From RSA9 sp036381195 (lineage in GTDB: Bacteria; Gemmatimonadota; Gemmatimonadetes; Longimicrobiales; RSA9), in NCBI GenBank assembly GCA_036381195.1, contig DASVDH010000086.1, positions 1 to 43,292 on the forward strand: DNA of 43,292 nucleotides, written 5' to 3'. Below the pieces are notes generated by a model. It saw only the letters and a list, made by a program, of their open reading frames with translations, did no database searches and was not told the origin of the DNA. Of this stretch, positions 1 through 8,814 are shown piece by piece (positions within the stretch are counted from its first letter, which is position 1; each line of letters starts with the position of its first letter). Made by a program: the position numbers and the translations under genes.

Positions 1-3000
1 GCGATCGGCCGCATGGGCAGCTCGCGGAAGCGCCAGCCCACGACGTTGACGGCGTCGTCCAGCTCGAGCTTGCCCTCGACCAGCAGGAACGGCGAGAGCT
101 TCACGACCTCGCGGTTGCGCTGGTAGAGGCGGGCCGGCACGATCACGTTGACGAAGCCGCCCTCGTCCTCGAGCAGCACGAACACCGTGCCGTTCGCGGT
201 TTCCGGGTGCTGGCGCGCGATGACGAGGCCCGCGACGACGACGCGCGCGCCGTCGCGCTCTTCGCGCAGCCGGTCGCTGCGCGTGACGCCCGCCGCGTCG
301 AGCCGCGCGCGCAGATGCTCCATGGGGTGGCCGTGCGTGCTCACGCCCGTCGCCAGGTAGTCCAGGAAGATCAGCTCCTCGCCTTCCAGCTCGCGCGGGT
401 CGAACGGGAGCGGGACGCGGGTGCCGTCCCCGCCGCCCGCACCCGGCGCGCCGGGCCGGCCGTGCGCGGGCGCGAGCGGCAGCAGGTCGCCGGCCGCGCG
501 GAGCGCCTCCCACGCCGCCTTGCGGCGGCCGGGCTGGAAAGCCTCGAACGCGCCGGCACGCGCGATGTGCAGCGCTTCGGCACGCGTGAGCCGCGCGCGC
601 CGGATCACGTCCTCGATCGAGGTGAACGGCCCGTCGGCGCGCGCGGCCCGCAACGCCTCGCCCGCGCGCTCGCCCAGGCCGCGGATGTACTTCCAGCCCA
701 GGCGCACGGCCGGCGCGGAGGCCGGCCGCGGCGCGGCCGCGGCGGAGCCCGGCGCGTGCGACGCATGCGCGGAGCCGAGGGGCGTGGCCCTGGCGCCCAG
801 GCGCGGCGAAGCCGTGTCGGAGGCCAGCGGCTCCGCAGGCTCCACCTCCACCAGCTCGCAGTCCCACCCCCCATCACGCATGCACGGCCCCAGCACCACC
901 ACGCCGTGTCGCCGCGCATCGTGCACCAGCGTGGCGGGCGGGTAGAAGCCCATGGGCCAGGACTCGAGCAGCCCGAGCAGGAACTCCGCGGGATAGTGCG
1001 CCTTGAGGTACGCCGTCGCGTACGCGATCAGCGCGAAGCTCCACGCGTGCGACTCGGGGAAGCCGTAGTTGGCGAAGCTGAGCAGGTCCTGACACACTTC
1101 GTTCGCGACCTCCTCGCCGAAGCCGCGCGCCACGATGCGCGCGCGCAGGCGCTGGAGCGCCGCTACCAGCCGCTCCCGCTTGCGGTGATGCCCCATCGCG
1201 CGGCGCAGCTCGTCGGCCTCCGCGGCGCTGAAGCCGCCCAGCGCCATCGCGATCGCCATCGCCTGCTCCTGGAAGATCGGGATGCCGTACGTCCGCTTCA
1301 GGATCGGCTCGAGCAGCGGGTGCGTGTAGCGCACGGGCTCGAGGCCGCGACGCCGCCGCGTGTACGGATGGACGAACCGCGCCTGGATCGGGCCCGGCCG
1401 GATCAGCGCGACCTGCACCACGATGTCGTACAGCCGTTCGGGCTTCGTTTGCAGGATCGAGCCGATCTGCGCGCGGCTCTCGATCTGGAACGTGCCGACC
1501 GTGTCGCCGCGCGCGATCATCTCGTACGTCTTCGCGTCGTCCACGGGCAGCGAGTACAGCTCGAGCTTCCGGCCCGTGCGCCGCTCGATCGCGTCGAACG
1601 CGATGTGCACGGCCGAGAGCCCGCCCAGTCCCAGGAAGTCGAACTTGGGCACACCCGCCGCGTCCAGGTCGTCCTTGTCGAACTGGATGATGGTCCGGCC
1701 CATCGTCGTGTGCTCGATGGGCAGGTACTCGCCCAGCGGCCGCGAGGAGAGCACGAACCCGCCGGGGTGCGTGGCGCGCAGGCGGGGCACGTCCTCGAGT
1801 GCGCGCATCGCGGCGAGCAGCGCACGGCCCCTCGGGTCGTGCACGACGTCGAGCCCGACCTGCGCCGCCACCTCCTTCTCCAGCGCATCCGCACCCTCGC
1901 CCGCGTGCCAGCGGTGCAGCCGCTTCGAGACGCGGAACGCCAGCTCCGCCGGGTAGCCGAGCGCGCGCATCACGTCCTGCGCCGCGCTGGGCGCGTGGTA
2001 GGTCAGGACCGTGCACGTGATCGCCGCGTGCTGCCGGCGGTACCGCTCGTACATGTAGTCCAGCACCTCCTCGCGGCGGTGCATCTCGAAGTCGACGTCG
2101 ATGTCCGGCGCCTCCGTCTTGCCGTCCGTGCGCACCTCGCTGAGGAAGCGCTCGAACAACAGCCCGTGCCGCACCGGGTCCACCGCCGTGATGCCCAGGC
2201 AGTACGCGACCGCCGAGTTTGCCGCGCTGCCCCGACCCTGGCACAGGATCCCGCGAGAGCGCGCGAACCGCACCGCGTCCCACATGACGAGGAAGAAGCC
2301 CGCGAAGCCGAGGCGCCCGATCACGCCCAGCTCGTGCTCGAGCTGCGCACGCTGCCGCTCGTCCACCGTGCCCCAGCGCTCCGCCGCGCCGGCGTACACC
2401 AGCTCGCGCAGGTAGGAATCATCGTCGTGGCCGGGGGGGACCGGAAACCGCGGCAGCGGCGGCCGCAGCCAGCGCAGATCGAAGCGGCACTGCTCCGCGA
2501 TGCGCGCGCTCTCCTCGAGCCCCGCCTCCCTGCCCTTCCACAGCCGCGCCATCTCCTCCGGCGCCTTGAGCCGCCACTCGCCGTTCGGGTGCAGCACGCC
2601 CCACGACGCGGCCGTGCTCACGTCCAGCCCGGCGCGCAGCGCCGTGAGCAGGTCGTGCACCAGCCGGCTGTCCGCGTCCAGGTAGCGCGGGTCGTTGCTC
2701 ACCACCCACGGCACCCGCGCGCGCTCCGCCAGCTCGATCAGCGCGCCCGCCAGCGCCGCCTCCGCGCCCGATACGTGGTGGAGCTGCACCTCCACCGCGA
2801 GCCGGCCCGCGAACACGCTCCGCCACCGGTCCAGCACGTACGCCGCCTCCTCCGGCCGCCCCGCTCGCACCAGCGACGCGACCTCGCCCGACGCGGGGCC
2901 CGTCAGCACGAACAGCCCCTCGCTCCGCGCCTCCAGCTCCGCGAACGAGAGCGCCGGCCGGCCACGCGGGCGGATCGCCTCCGCACCCGCGACCTTCTCC

Positions 3001-3302
3001 ACCCGCAGCGCGCCCACCCGGGAGCGCGTCACCAGCGCCGCCAGGTTGCGGTAGCCGCGCTCGTCCATGGCCAGCAGCGCCGCCGGGTGCCCGTCCACCA
3101 CCAGCTCCGCGCCCACCACCGGATGGACCCCCGACCGCTCGCACTCCAGCACGAAGCGGATCACGCCGCCCAGGTCCGCGTGGTCCGTCAGCCCCAGCGC
3201 GGGGTAGCCGTAGTCGGCGGCCCGGCGGACCAGGGCCTCCGGCGTCGTCGCGCCGTCCCCGAACGAAAAGGCGCTGTGCGTCCGCAGCTCGACGTAGCGC
3301 AT
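1..3302 (-). CDS. dnaE2: Error-prone DNA polymerase DnaE2 (ImuC), 3' end cut by window edge
   Basis: A C-family polymerase alpha subunit that carries out error-prone translesion synthesis together with ImuA and ImuB. The reading frame is open from the ATG at 3302 to base 1, about 1100 codons, so only the last few codons can be missing. Visible in order: an N-terminal PHP domain (VELRTHSAFSF, then LGLTDHADLGGV), the polymerase core with GRGSAANSAVAYCLGI and the acidic catalytic stretch APDIDVDFE followed by HRREEV, a helix-hairpin-helix region (YIRGLGERAGEAL) and a C-terminal OB fold (VVVAGLVIARQQ). The GRGSAANSAV and PDIDVDFEMHRREEV forms are typical of DnaE2 rather than the replicative DnaE1. 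imuA-imuB lie 14 kb away on the same strand. The gene has its own promoter and a direct-repeat operator. Long open frames on the opposite strand are shadows. Confidence 0.93.
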   Translation of the reverse strand, partial: MRYVELRTHSAFSFGDGATTPEALVRRAADYGYPALGLTDHADLGGVIRFVLECERSGVHPVVGAELVVDGHPAALLAMDERGYRNLAALVTRSRVGALRVEKVAGAEAIRPRGRPALSFAELEARSEGLFVLTGPASGEVASLVRAGRPEEAAYVLDRWRSVFAGRLAVEVQLHHVSGAEAALAGALIELAERARVPWVVSNDPRYLDADSRLVHDLLTALRAGLDVSTAASWGVLHPNGEWRLKAPEEMARLWKGREAGLEESARIAEQCRFDLRWLRPPLPRFPVPPGHDDDSYLRELVYAGAAERWGTVDERQRAQLEHELGVIGRLGFAGFFLVMWDAVRFARSRGILCQGRGSAANSAVAYCLGITAVDPVRHGLLFERFLSEVRTDGKTEAPDIDVDFEMHRREEVLDYMYERYRRQHAAITCTVLTYHAPSAAQDVMRALGYPAELAFRVSKRLHRWHAGEGADALEKEVAAQVGLDVVHDPRGRALLAAMRALEDVPRLRATHPGGFVLSSRPLGEYLPIEHTTMGRTIIQFDKDDLDAAGVPKFDFLGLGGLSAVHIAFDAIERRTGRKLELYSLPVDDAKTYEMIARGDTVGTFQIESRAQIGSILQTKPERLYDIVVQVALIRPGPIQARFVHPYTRRRRGLEPVRYTHPLLEPILKRTYGIPIFQEQAMAIAMALGGFSAAEADELRRAMGHHRKRERLVAALQRLRARIVARGFGEEVANEVCQDLLSFANYGFPESHAWSFALIAYATAYLKAHYPAEFLLGLLESWPMGFYPPATLVHDARRHGVVVLGPCMRDGGWDCELVEVEPAEPLASDTASPRLGARATPLGSAHASHAPGSAAAAPRPASAPAVRLGWKYIRGLGERAGEALRAARADGPFTSIEDVIRRARLTRAEALHIARAGAFEAFQPGRRKAAWEALRAAGDLLPLAPAHGRPGAPGAGGGDGTRVPLPFDPRELEGEELIFLDYLATGVSTHGHPMEHLRARLDAAGVTRSDRLREERDGARVVVAGLVIARQHPETANGTVFVLLEDEGGFVNVIVPARLYQRNREVVKLSPFLLVEGKLELDDAVNVVGWRFRELPMRPI

Positions 3303-3311
3303 GGCCCGGGC

Positions 3312-3350
3312 AATATGGGGTGCCCGGGACCCGAAGACAACCCGAAGACG
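3312..3350 (-). promoter_or_regulatory. dnaE2 promoter with tandem LexA-like direct repeat
   Basis: On the minus strand TTGTCT (3335-3340), a 17-bp spacer and CATATT (3312-3317) form a credible sigma-70 promoter; transcription would start only a few bases before the ATG at 3302, giving a nearly leaderless mRNA. The -35 box is covered by two copies of TCTTCGGGT (plus strand GAAG at 3333-3336 and 3344-3347) with an 11-bp period. The same repeat with the same spacing lies upstream of imuA at 19738-19757. Direct repeats of this period (GTTC-N7-GTTC) are the known LexA operator of alphaproteobacteria. Assignment to LexA is inference. Confidence 0.6.
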
Positions 3351-3571
3351 GAGAAGGGCGTGGTGCCAGCGATGGACCCGGCGAGGCGGTACACCCCGAA
3401 CGCGCCGGCGGGCGCCGCCGCCCTCGCCGGAGCGCCGGCCGGGAGCGATCCCGCTCGCCAGGCCGGCCGCCGCGCCCGCCCGTTCCACGATGTGCAGAGA
3501 CCAGGATGCTCCGGCGGTCGGGCCACCCCGTCAGGCCACCCGTCCGACGATGTGCCGGGATCGGGGTGGCG

Positions 3572-3598
3572 TGTCACACCGCGAGGGGCTCTCTTGTC
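3572..3598 (+). promoter_or_regulatory. ECF41-type promoter of the AhpD-like gene
   Basis: TGTCACA (3572-3578), then 16 bp, then TGTC (3595-3598). ECF41 sigma factors are known to recognise TGTCACA at -35 and CGTC at -10 with about this spacing, and to drive a neighbouring carboxymuconolactone decarboxylase, oxidoreductase or epimerase gene. The downstream gene is of that decarboxylase class and an ECF41 remnant follows it, which supports the reading. The -10 differs from the consensus by one base. Confidence 0.6.
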
Positions 3599-3672
3599 TC
3601 ATCTCCGGGGCCTGGCCGGAGGCGGGGCCCCGACTGTGCCCAATCACCCCAAACGGAGAGAGGTCGGAAGCG

Positions 3673-4140
3673 ATGGAGCAGCGCATTGACTACGCGAAGG
3701 TGGCGCCGAGCGGGATCGGCGCGATGCTGAGCCTCGAGCGGTACGTGCGCGAGTGCGGACTGGAGCACTCGCTGTTGCACCTGGTGAAGCTGCGCGCGTC
3801 GCAGATCAACGGCTGCGCGTATTGCGTGGACATGCATTCCAAGGACGCGCGCGCGGAAGGCGAGGACGAGCAGCGGCTCTACGCCCTGCCGGTCTGGCGC
3901 GAGACGCCGTTCTTCAGCGAGCGGGAGCGGGCCGCGCTGGCCTGGACGGAGGCGCTCACGCTGATCCACGAGCACGGCGTCCCGGACGAGCTCTACAATG
4001 CCGTGCGCGAGCATTTTTCGGAGAAGGAGCTGGTCGACCTCACCCTGACGGTGATCGTGATCAACGGGTGGAACCGGCTCGCGGTCCCGTTCCGCACGCC
4101 CGCGGGATCGTACCAGCCCCGGGCGGTCGCGTCGTCGTAG
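3673..4140 (+). CDS. Carboxymuconolactone decarboxylase / AhpD-like protein
   Basis: A 155-residue single-domain protein of the carboxymuconolactone decarboxylase superfamily, alkylhydroperoxidase (AhpD-like) branch. The signature is QINGCAYCVDMHSKDAR, with C48, C51 and H55 as the CxxCxxxH redox centre; INGWNRLAVPFRTPAGSYQP near the end is also typical. The family reduces peroxides or decarboxylates lactones with a thiol relay; the substrate here is unknown. The ATG at 3673 is preceded by GGAGAGAGG and is chosen over longer upstream frames because homology begins there. An ECF41-type promoter lies about 75 bp upstream and an ECF41 sigma remnant abuts the 3' end, matching the known ECF41 target arrangement. 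Confidence 0.88.
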   Translation: MEQRIDYAKVAPSGIGAMLSLERYVRECGLEHSLLHLVKLRASQINGCAYCVDMHSKDARAEGEDEQRLYALPVWRETPFFSERERAALAWTEALTLIHEHGVPDELYNAVREHFSEKELVDLTLTVIVINGWNRLAVPFRTPAGSYQPRAVASS

Positions 4141-4309
4141 CGAGGCGACGATCCGGTTCGCGCACGTCAACGGCCAGCCCGGGATCCTCGCCCGGGCGAG
4201 GGATGGCCGGCTGGTGGTGGTCAGCTTCGCGTTCGGGAACGGACGGATCGAGGGCGTCTTCGCGGTGGTGAACCCGGAAAGGCTCCGGCGGGTCCCGCCG
4301 CTGGTTTGA
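4139..4309 (+). pseudogene. C-terminal remnant of an ECF41 (SigJ-like) sigma factor
   Basis: In the frame ending at TGA 4307-4309 about 56 codons translate to a peptide containing HVNGQPGILARARDGRL, then VVVSFAFGNGRIEGVFAVVN and PERLRR. This is the end of the SnoaL-like C-terminal extension that distinguishes ECF41 sigma factors (VNGxPG... DGRI... VNPDKL). No start codon, sigma-2 or sigma-4 region precedes it; the frame runs straight into the stop of the AhpD-like gene. I read it as the stump left after deletion of the N-terminal sigma domains. Alternatives are a free SnoaL-like fragment or chance, which the match to the conserved end makes less likely. Confidence 0.65.
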
Positions 4310-4385
4310 GACGGGACCCGGTGGGGTCGCAGCACAGCCAGCGCGCGACCGCGAGTTCCCGCTCCCTCGCCCTCGCCCTGGCCCC

Positions 4386-5321
4386 CTACCGGAGCCCGAC
4401 CTGCCCCGCCCCGACGCGCGCCTCGATCCAGCGCGCCAGCGCGGGGTGCGGCACCAGCCCCTTGCCGTCGTAGGCGATCGGGAGCCCCGCGAGGTCCGCG
4501 GGAAACTTCTCGAGGCTGATCGGGCCGGTGCCGATCAGCACCGGCACCACCACCACCGGCCTGCCCGTGACCTGGTGCTGGAGCGTGATGATCTCGCGGA
4601 TGCGGCGCACGGCCTCCGCACGCACGGGGCCGGCCGCGTCGTCCTGCACGAGCCCGACCTTGACGTCGCGGAATCCGGTCGCGGCCTTCACGCTGTCGGC
4701 CAGCGGACGGAGGTCCTCCATCCAGGCCGCGTAGTCCTCCGCCGAGTTGGGGCCGTGGCCGATGAGGAAGAGCGCCTGCGCTGCCGGCTCCTTGGCCAGC
4801 GCGAGCGCGTGCTCTGCCAGGATGCCGGCGATCTCCGGCGCCCCATCGATCGCCGGCGTCACGCGCATCGGCACGTCCACGTCCGGCCGCTCGATGCCCG
4901 CCATGTGCAGGTGATGGAGCATCCTCTCGCCGAGCGTATCCGTTTCGCCCGCCAGCCAGCGGATCTGCTCGTAGTGCCCGCTGTGGCTCGAGATGAGCAG
5001 CGGCACGACCACGATCTCCCGCACGCCCGCCTCCGCGAGCCGCTTCGCCGCGTCCTGGAAGCGGTGCGCCTTCGCTCCCGGGCCCATGAGGAAGCTGACC
5101 TCGACCGGGCCGCCCGTCTGCGCGCGCCGCGCCACCTCCTGCACCTGCGCGTTCCACTCCGGTCCCGCGCCGTGCGCGACGACGATGGTGCCCACGGCGC
5201 GGGGTGGATCCGCGTCGCTTCCGGGCGCGCCCACTACACGGGGGGCGGACTGCTGGGCCGAGGCGGGGGCGACGGCCAGCAGCGCGGCCAGCGCTCCGGC
5301 GGTCCAGGATCCACGCGTCAT
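4386..5321 (-). CDS. Exported CbiX-like (sirohydrochlorin chelatase family) protein
   Basis: A 311-residue protein with an N-terminal signal peptide (hydrophobic run AGALAALLAVAPASA) and two CbiX-type halves. The first half has VGTIVVAHGAGPEWN and VVVPLLISSHSGHYEQI; the second has LFLIGHGPNSAEDYAAWM and VVVVPVLIGTG. CbiX/SirB enzymes insert Co or Fe into sirohydrochlorin in the cytoplasm, so an exported member is unusual. It is the last gene downstream of a HmuY lipoprotein and a TonB receptor on the same strand, which suggests a role in handling a metal-tetrapyrrole outside the inner membrane. The ATG at 5321 is chosen because the signal peptide starts there; the frame stays open to 5474. 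Catalysis is not shown. Confidence 0.8.
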   Translation of the reverse strand: MTRGSWTAGALAALLAVAPASAQQSAPRVVGAPGSDADPPRAVGTIVVAHGAGPEWNAQVQEVARRAQTGGPVEVSFLMGPGAKAHRFQDAAKRLAEAGVREIVVVPLLISSHSGHYEQIRWLAGETDTLGERMLHHLHMAGIERPDVDVPMRVTPAIDGAPEIAGILAEHALALAKEPAAQALFLIGHGPNSAEDYAAWMEDLRPLADSVKAATGFRDVKVGLVQDDAAGPVRAEAVRRIREIITLQHQVTGRPVVVVPVLIGTGPISLEKFPADLAGLPIAYDGKGLVPHPALARWIEARVGAGQVGLR

Positions 5322-5508
5322 GTCACGCCTTTTCGTATCAGAGGATGGAGGGTTTTTCATCACGCCTGTCACACGGATTCGTATCGCCGGCAGGGGGACC
5401 GCTCCCCGGACCCCTGTCCCGGTCATTCGCCGTCGATATCTGAAGGCGCCCGCCGCCGGCGGCGCCCCCATCATCTTCTTCCCTCGCCCTCGCCCTTGCC
5501 CTCGCCCT

Positions 5509-7710
5509 TTATCGCGCAGCGTCGCTCCTCCACGCGAGACTCAGATGGAACTGCCGCTCGGCGAAGCCAGGCCACCGCTCGGGCCGCGCGTCGAGCACGT
5601 TGTCCACGCCCGCGGCGAGCTCGATCCCGCCCGGCAGCTCCTGGGCGAGCCGCACGTCGAAGCGCAGGAAGCCGTCGCGCTCCAGCACCGCGCCGTCCGT
5701 CGCACGCTGGAGCGGCGTCCTGCTCGTGTAGACGCCCGCCGCGCTGGCGCGCAGGCCGAACGGCAGCGCGTAGGCGACCGTGAGCCGGCCGGAGTGCGCG
5801 GGGCGCCCCAGCAACGGCTCACCCGTACCGGCACGCTCCGCGTCGAGCCACGCGTAGCCCGCCTCCGTGCGCAGTCCCCCCCACGTCGCCCCCACCTCCA
5901 GCTCGATGCCGCGCGTGGTGCCGTCCTCGATGTTGCCGTAGGTGAACAGCGTGACGCCCGCGGAGTCGCCGCTCACGCGAGTCTCGATGAAGTCGCGGAA
6001 GCGGTTGTGGAACGCTTGCGCCCGCACGTACAGCCGCGTGCCGGACCACTCCACGCTGCCCGTCACGTTCGTCGAGCTCTCGGGCTTCAGCTCCGGGTTG
6101 CCTCGCACCGCGTACGCGATGCCGGGCGAGATGTTCAGGAACTCCATGTAGAGCTCCTTGAAGTCCGGCGCGCGGTACCCGGTGCCGACCGACGCGCGCA
6201 GCGCGAGCGAGGGCGCCGGCCGCCACAGCGTGGCCAGCCGGGGCGACCAGTGCGCGCCCCACTCCTCGCTCCAGGACAGACGCACGCCGGGCACGATGGT
6301 GAACGGCCCCGACGAGAGCGTCGCCTGCACGAAGGGCTCGGCGGCGTACAGGACCTTCGAGCGGCCCGTCACCCGATCCGAGCGGATCTGGCGCCGCCGC
6401 ACCTCGACGCCCGCGTCCAGCGCGTGCGCGCCCGCCTGCAGCGTGTAGAACAGCTCGGCCTCCAGCTCGCGCTGGCTCTCCTCCTCGCCCGCCTCCGATG
6501 CAGGCTCGGGCGACGTGCTACGTCGGGCGAGGTGCCGGAACTCCGTGGCGTACAGCGCCGGCGCGAAGCGGTGCGGCCCCGCCTCGCGGCTCGCCGCCAG
6601 CCGCAGCGACCACTGGCGGTTGTCCGCGAAGTCGAAGAGCTGCCCCGTGCGCCAGCGCTGCTGCTCGTCGAGCACCAGTGCGCTCGCCTCGACGTGCCCA
6701 CCCGGGATTGCCCAGCGCAGCCGAGCCAGACCATCCCATCGCTCCGCCCGCGCCCCATCCGTGTCGGCCATCCCGGGCGTCACCGAGATCGCGCGGCGCC
6801 CCACGTCCGCCACGTAGCCGAACGAGCCGAGCGCGCCGCGCACGCCGGCGCTCAGGTCCAGCCGACCCTCGCTGCCGACCACCGCCTCGCCGCGCCACGC
6901 GGGCCGCCCGTCACCCACGCCCTCGGTGATCACGTTCACCACGCCGCCCATTGCCTCCGAGCCATACAGCGTGGACTGCGGCCCCTTCACCACCTCGATG
7001 CGCTCGATCACCGCCGCCGGCAGGCGCGAGAGGTCGATCTGGCCCGACAGCCGGCCGATGAACGGCTGGCCGTCCACCAGCACGAGCACGCGCTCCGAGC
7101 CCAGCCCCTGGAGCATCAGGCCCGAGCCGGCAGGGTGGCCGCCCTGGAGCTGGATCCCCGTGCGCTCCACCAGCACCGCCGCCACGTCCGATGCGCCGCT
7201 GCGCCGGATCTCTTCCTCGCTCACGACCTCCGTCGGCACCGCCACGTCCGCGAGCGCCTGCGCGCGCCGGCCCGCGGTCACGACCAGCGCGCCCAGCTCG
7301 AGCGCGCGCGGCGTGAGGACGACGTCGAGATACACCTCCTCGCCGCTCGTCACCTCCACGGCGACCTCGCGCTCCGCGAACCCGATGCGCTCGACGCGCA
7401 GGCGGTGAGTGCCGGGAACCAGCCCCTCCAGCCGGAAGGCGCCACGCGCGTCGGACAGCACCACGCGGCCCGCCGGCCCCCCCACCACCCGTACCGTCGC
7501 GCCCGCGATCGCCGCGCCCGTCCCGGATTCGATCACCTGCCCCCGCACCACCGCCGCCCGCTGCGCGGCCGACGGCGCGGGCATCGCCACCAGCACCGCC
7601 GCGGCCAGGAGTGCGCGCACGCAAGCCGGCCGGACCGCCCGCGCGGCCGTCACCCAGGGTGCACCCGCTCCGCGCCGCCGCCTCCGCGCCTGGCCCGTGC
7701 TCCCGCCCAT
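5509..7710 (-). CDS. TonB-dependent outer-membrane receptor, probably for haem
   Basis: A 733-residue receptor: signal peptide (LLAAAVLVAMPAPSAAQ), a carboxypeptidase-regulatory-like domain (VVRGQVIESGTGAAIAGATV), a plug (EEEIRRSGASDVAAVLVERT, then VLVDGQPFIGR and IERIEVVKGPQSTLYGSEAM) and a 22-strand-type barrel ending in an aromatic-rich terminus (FHLSLAWRSDAAR). GTGYRAPDFKELYMEF followed by RGNPELKPESS resembles the FRAP/NPNL boxes of haem receptors, and a HmuY lipoprotein gene sits 12 bp upstream. It probably imports haem or a related tetrapyrrole; a cobalamin receptor (BtuB type) is the alternative. Tight spacing makes it co-transcribed with hmuY. Confidence 0.88.
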   Translation of the reverse strand: MGGSTGQARRRRRGAGAPWVTAARAVRPACVRALLAAAVLVAMPAPSAAQRAAVVRGQVIESGTGAAIAGATVRVVGGPAGRVVLSDARGAFRLEGLVPGTHRLRVERIGFAEREVAVEVTSGEEVYLDVVLTPRALELGALVVTAGRRAQALADVAVPTEVVSEEEIRRSGASDVAAVLVERTGIQLQGGHPAGSGLMLQGLGSERVLVLVDGQPFIGRLSGQIDLSRLPAAVIERIEVVKGPQSTLYGSEAMGGVVNVITEGVGDGRPAWRGEAVVGSEGRLDLSAGVRGALGSFGYVADVGRRAISVTPGMADTDGARAERWDGLARLRWAIPGGHVEASALVLDEQQRWRTGQLFDFADNRQWSLRLAASREAGPHRFAPALYATEFRHLARRSTSPEPASEAGEEESQRELEAELFYTLQAGAHALDAGVEVRRRQIRSDRVTGRSKVLYAAEPFVQATLSSGPFTIVPGVRLSWSEEWGAHWSPRLATLWRPAPSLALRASVGTGYRAPDFKELYMEFLNISPGIAYAVRGNPELKPESSTNVTGSVEWSGTRLYVRAQAFHNRFRDFIETRVSGDSAGVTLFTYGNIEDGTTRGIELEVGATWGGLRTEAGYAWLDAERAGTGEPLLGRPAHSGRLTVAYALPFGLRASAAGVYTSRTPLQRATDGAVLERDGFLRFDVRLAQELPGGIELAAGVDNVLDARPERWPGFAERQFHLSLAWRSDAAR

Positions 7711-7722
7711 CGTCGCCCGCCC

Positions 7723-8796
7723 TCAGTCGGTGAGCCGCGCGTAGCGCATGGTGATGTGGCGCGCCTCCGCGCTGGTCGGATGGTAGTAGGAGATCAACTG
7801 GACTTTGTAGACCTCTGACCCGCGCTTCACCAGATAGACATCGAACGTCGGCCAGATCTGGTGGTCATCGCCCGTGATGTTGTAGCGGTACCACGGGTGC
7901 TCCGCGAACACGCCGCCGTACACGTCGCCCCGGTACAGCGTCCCCATGTCCGACGCATCCGTGATCCCTCCGAACGGCTCGTCCACCACCACCGCGCCCG
8001 CGCTGCCGTCGCCGCTCACCCCGCCGTTCAGCCGGATCGTCCAGCCCTCGAACAGCAGGTCCCAGTCCGACTCGTCCGAGACCGCGCCCTGCGTCAGGCT
8101 GAAGTAGACGCGCGCGCCGCCCGAGACGTCCACCGTCGCGCTCTGCGCCGCGCCCATCGCCGCGCCCTTCGCGGGCTGCACCGCGTACTCGAACGTGACC
8201 CGCCCCGCCTCCGCTTGCGTTGCGCCCTCGATCTGCGTCACGTGCAGCTTCGCGTACCCCTGCCCGTCTGCCGTGCGGAGCTTCCACACCCGGTCCGGGT
8301 TCGCGGACACCACGTGCGCCACCGGGTCGTACGCGTACCAGCCCTGCAACGCCGGCACGAGCGCATCGCTCTCCCACGCCTCGCCGTCCGGCGGGACATC
8401 CTCCGCCGTCACCGCCTCGAACGCGGCCAGCTCCGCTTCGGCCGTCAACGCGCCCACCTGCGCGTCGGTCAACTCCGCGTTCGCGCACAGACAGTGGCCG
8501 ACCACGCCGCCGGGGCCGGCATTGCCGCCGTTCAGCATCACCGACGTCGCGAAGAAGGCGATGTCCCACTCAGTCGAGCTCGCCGCATCGGCCACCTCGA
8601 CCTCGCGGGCCTCATCGCCGAGCGCGACGAACGCCCAGCCGGTCGAGGCATCCACGGTGATGGTCCGGGCGCCGTCCGTCTGGTCCGGGTCCGTTATGCG
8701 GTCGGAGTCGCATGCGGCGAGTGTGAGGATGAGGAGGCCGGCCGCGGTGGCGAGGCGGCGGCGCTGTATCGGGCTTCTGGGGTCCAGGCTGATCAT
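7723..8796 (-). CDS. HmuY-family haem-binding lipoprotein with two HmuY-like domains
   Basis: A 357-residue lipoprotein (lipobox LTLAAC) for the cell surface or periplasm. The HmuY signature appears twice: WDIAFFATSVMLNGGNAGPGG and later WDLLFEGWTIRLNGGVSGDG, each followed by a beta-rich stretch, so the protein looks like a fused tandem; known HmuY proteins such as that of Porphyromonas have one such domain. HmuY captures haem and passes it to a TonB receptor, and such a receptor follows after 12 bp. Start choice: an ATG at 8826 is in frame, but it lies inside the Fur-like box and between the promoter elements, so ATG 8796, just before the signal peptide, is preferred although its ribosome binding site is poor. 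Confidence 0.85.
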   Translation of the reverse strand: MISLDPRSPIQRRRLATAAGLLILTLAACDSDRITDPDQTDGARTITVDASTGWAFVALGDEAREVEVADAASSTEWDIAFFATSVMLNGGNAGPGGVVGHCLCANAELTDAQVGALTAEAELAAFEAVTAEDVPPDGEAWESDALVPALQGWYAYDPVAHVVSANPDRVWKLRTADGQGYAKLHVTQIEGATQAEAGRVTFEYAVQPAKGAAMGAAQSATVDVSGGARVYFSLTQGAVSDESDWDLLFEGWTIRLNGGVSGDGSAGAVVVDEPFGGITDASDMGTLYRGDVYGGVFAEHPWYRYNITGDDHQIWPTFDVYLVKRGSEVYKVQLISYYHPTSAEARHITMRYARLTD

Positions 8797-8814
8797 AGAC
8801 TTTGTTGGTTTGAC

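Larger units (their letters stand above)
3303..3672. other. Divergent intergenic region between dnaE2 and the AhpD-like gene
   Basis: This 370-bp stretch holds the dnaE2 promoter/operator on one side and the ECF41-type promoter on the other. Between them is an imperfect duplication of a segment containing ACGATGTGC (near 3486-3495 and 3546-3555). No convincing coding frame of its own is seen. Confidence 0.5.

Noticed and set aside
207..3689. A 1160-codon plus-strand open frame
   Set aside because: It is the complement of dnaE2; its Arg/Ala/Gln-rich translation has no domain, while the minus strand gives a full polymerase.
5367..5373. A second TGTCACA ECF41-type -35 near the CbiX-like gene
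   Set aside because: No CGTC-like -10 follows at the right spacing and the orientation does not face a gene.
4993..7818. A 941-codon plus-strand open frame
   Set aside because: It shadows the TonB receptor and CbiX-like genes; no recognisable protein features.
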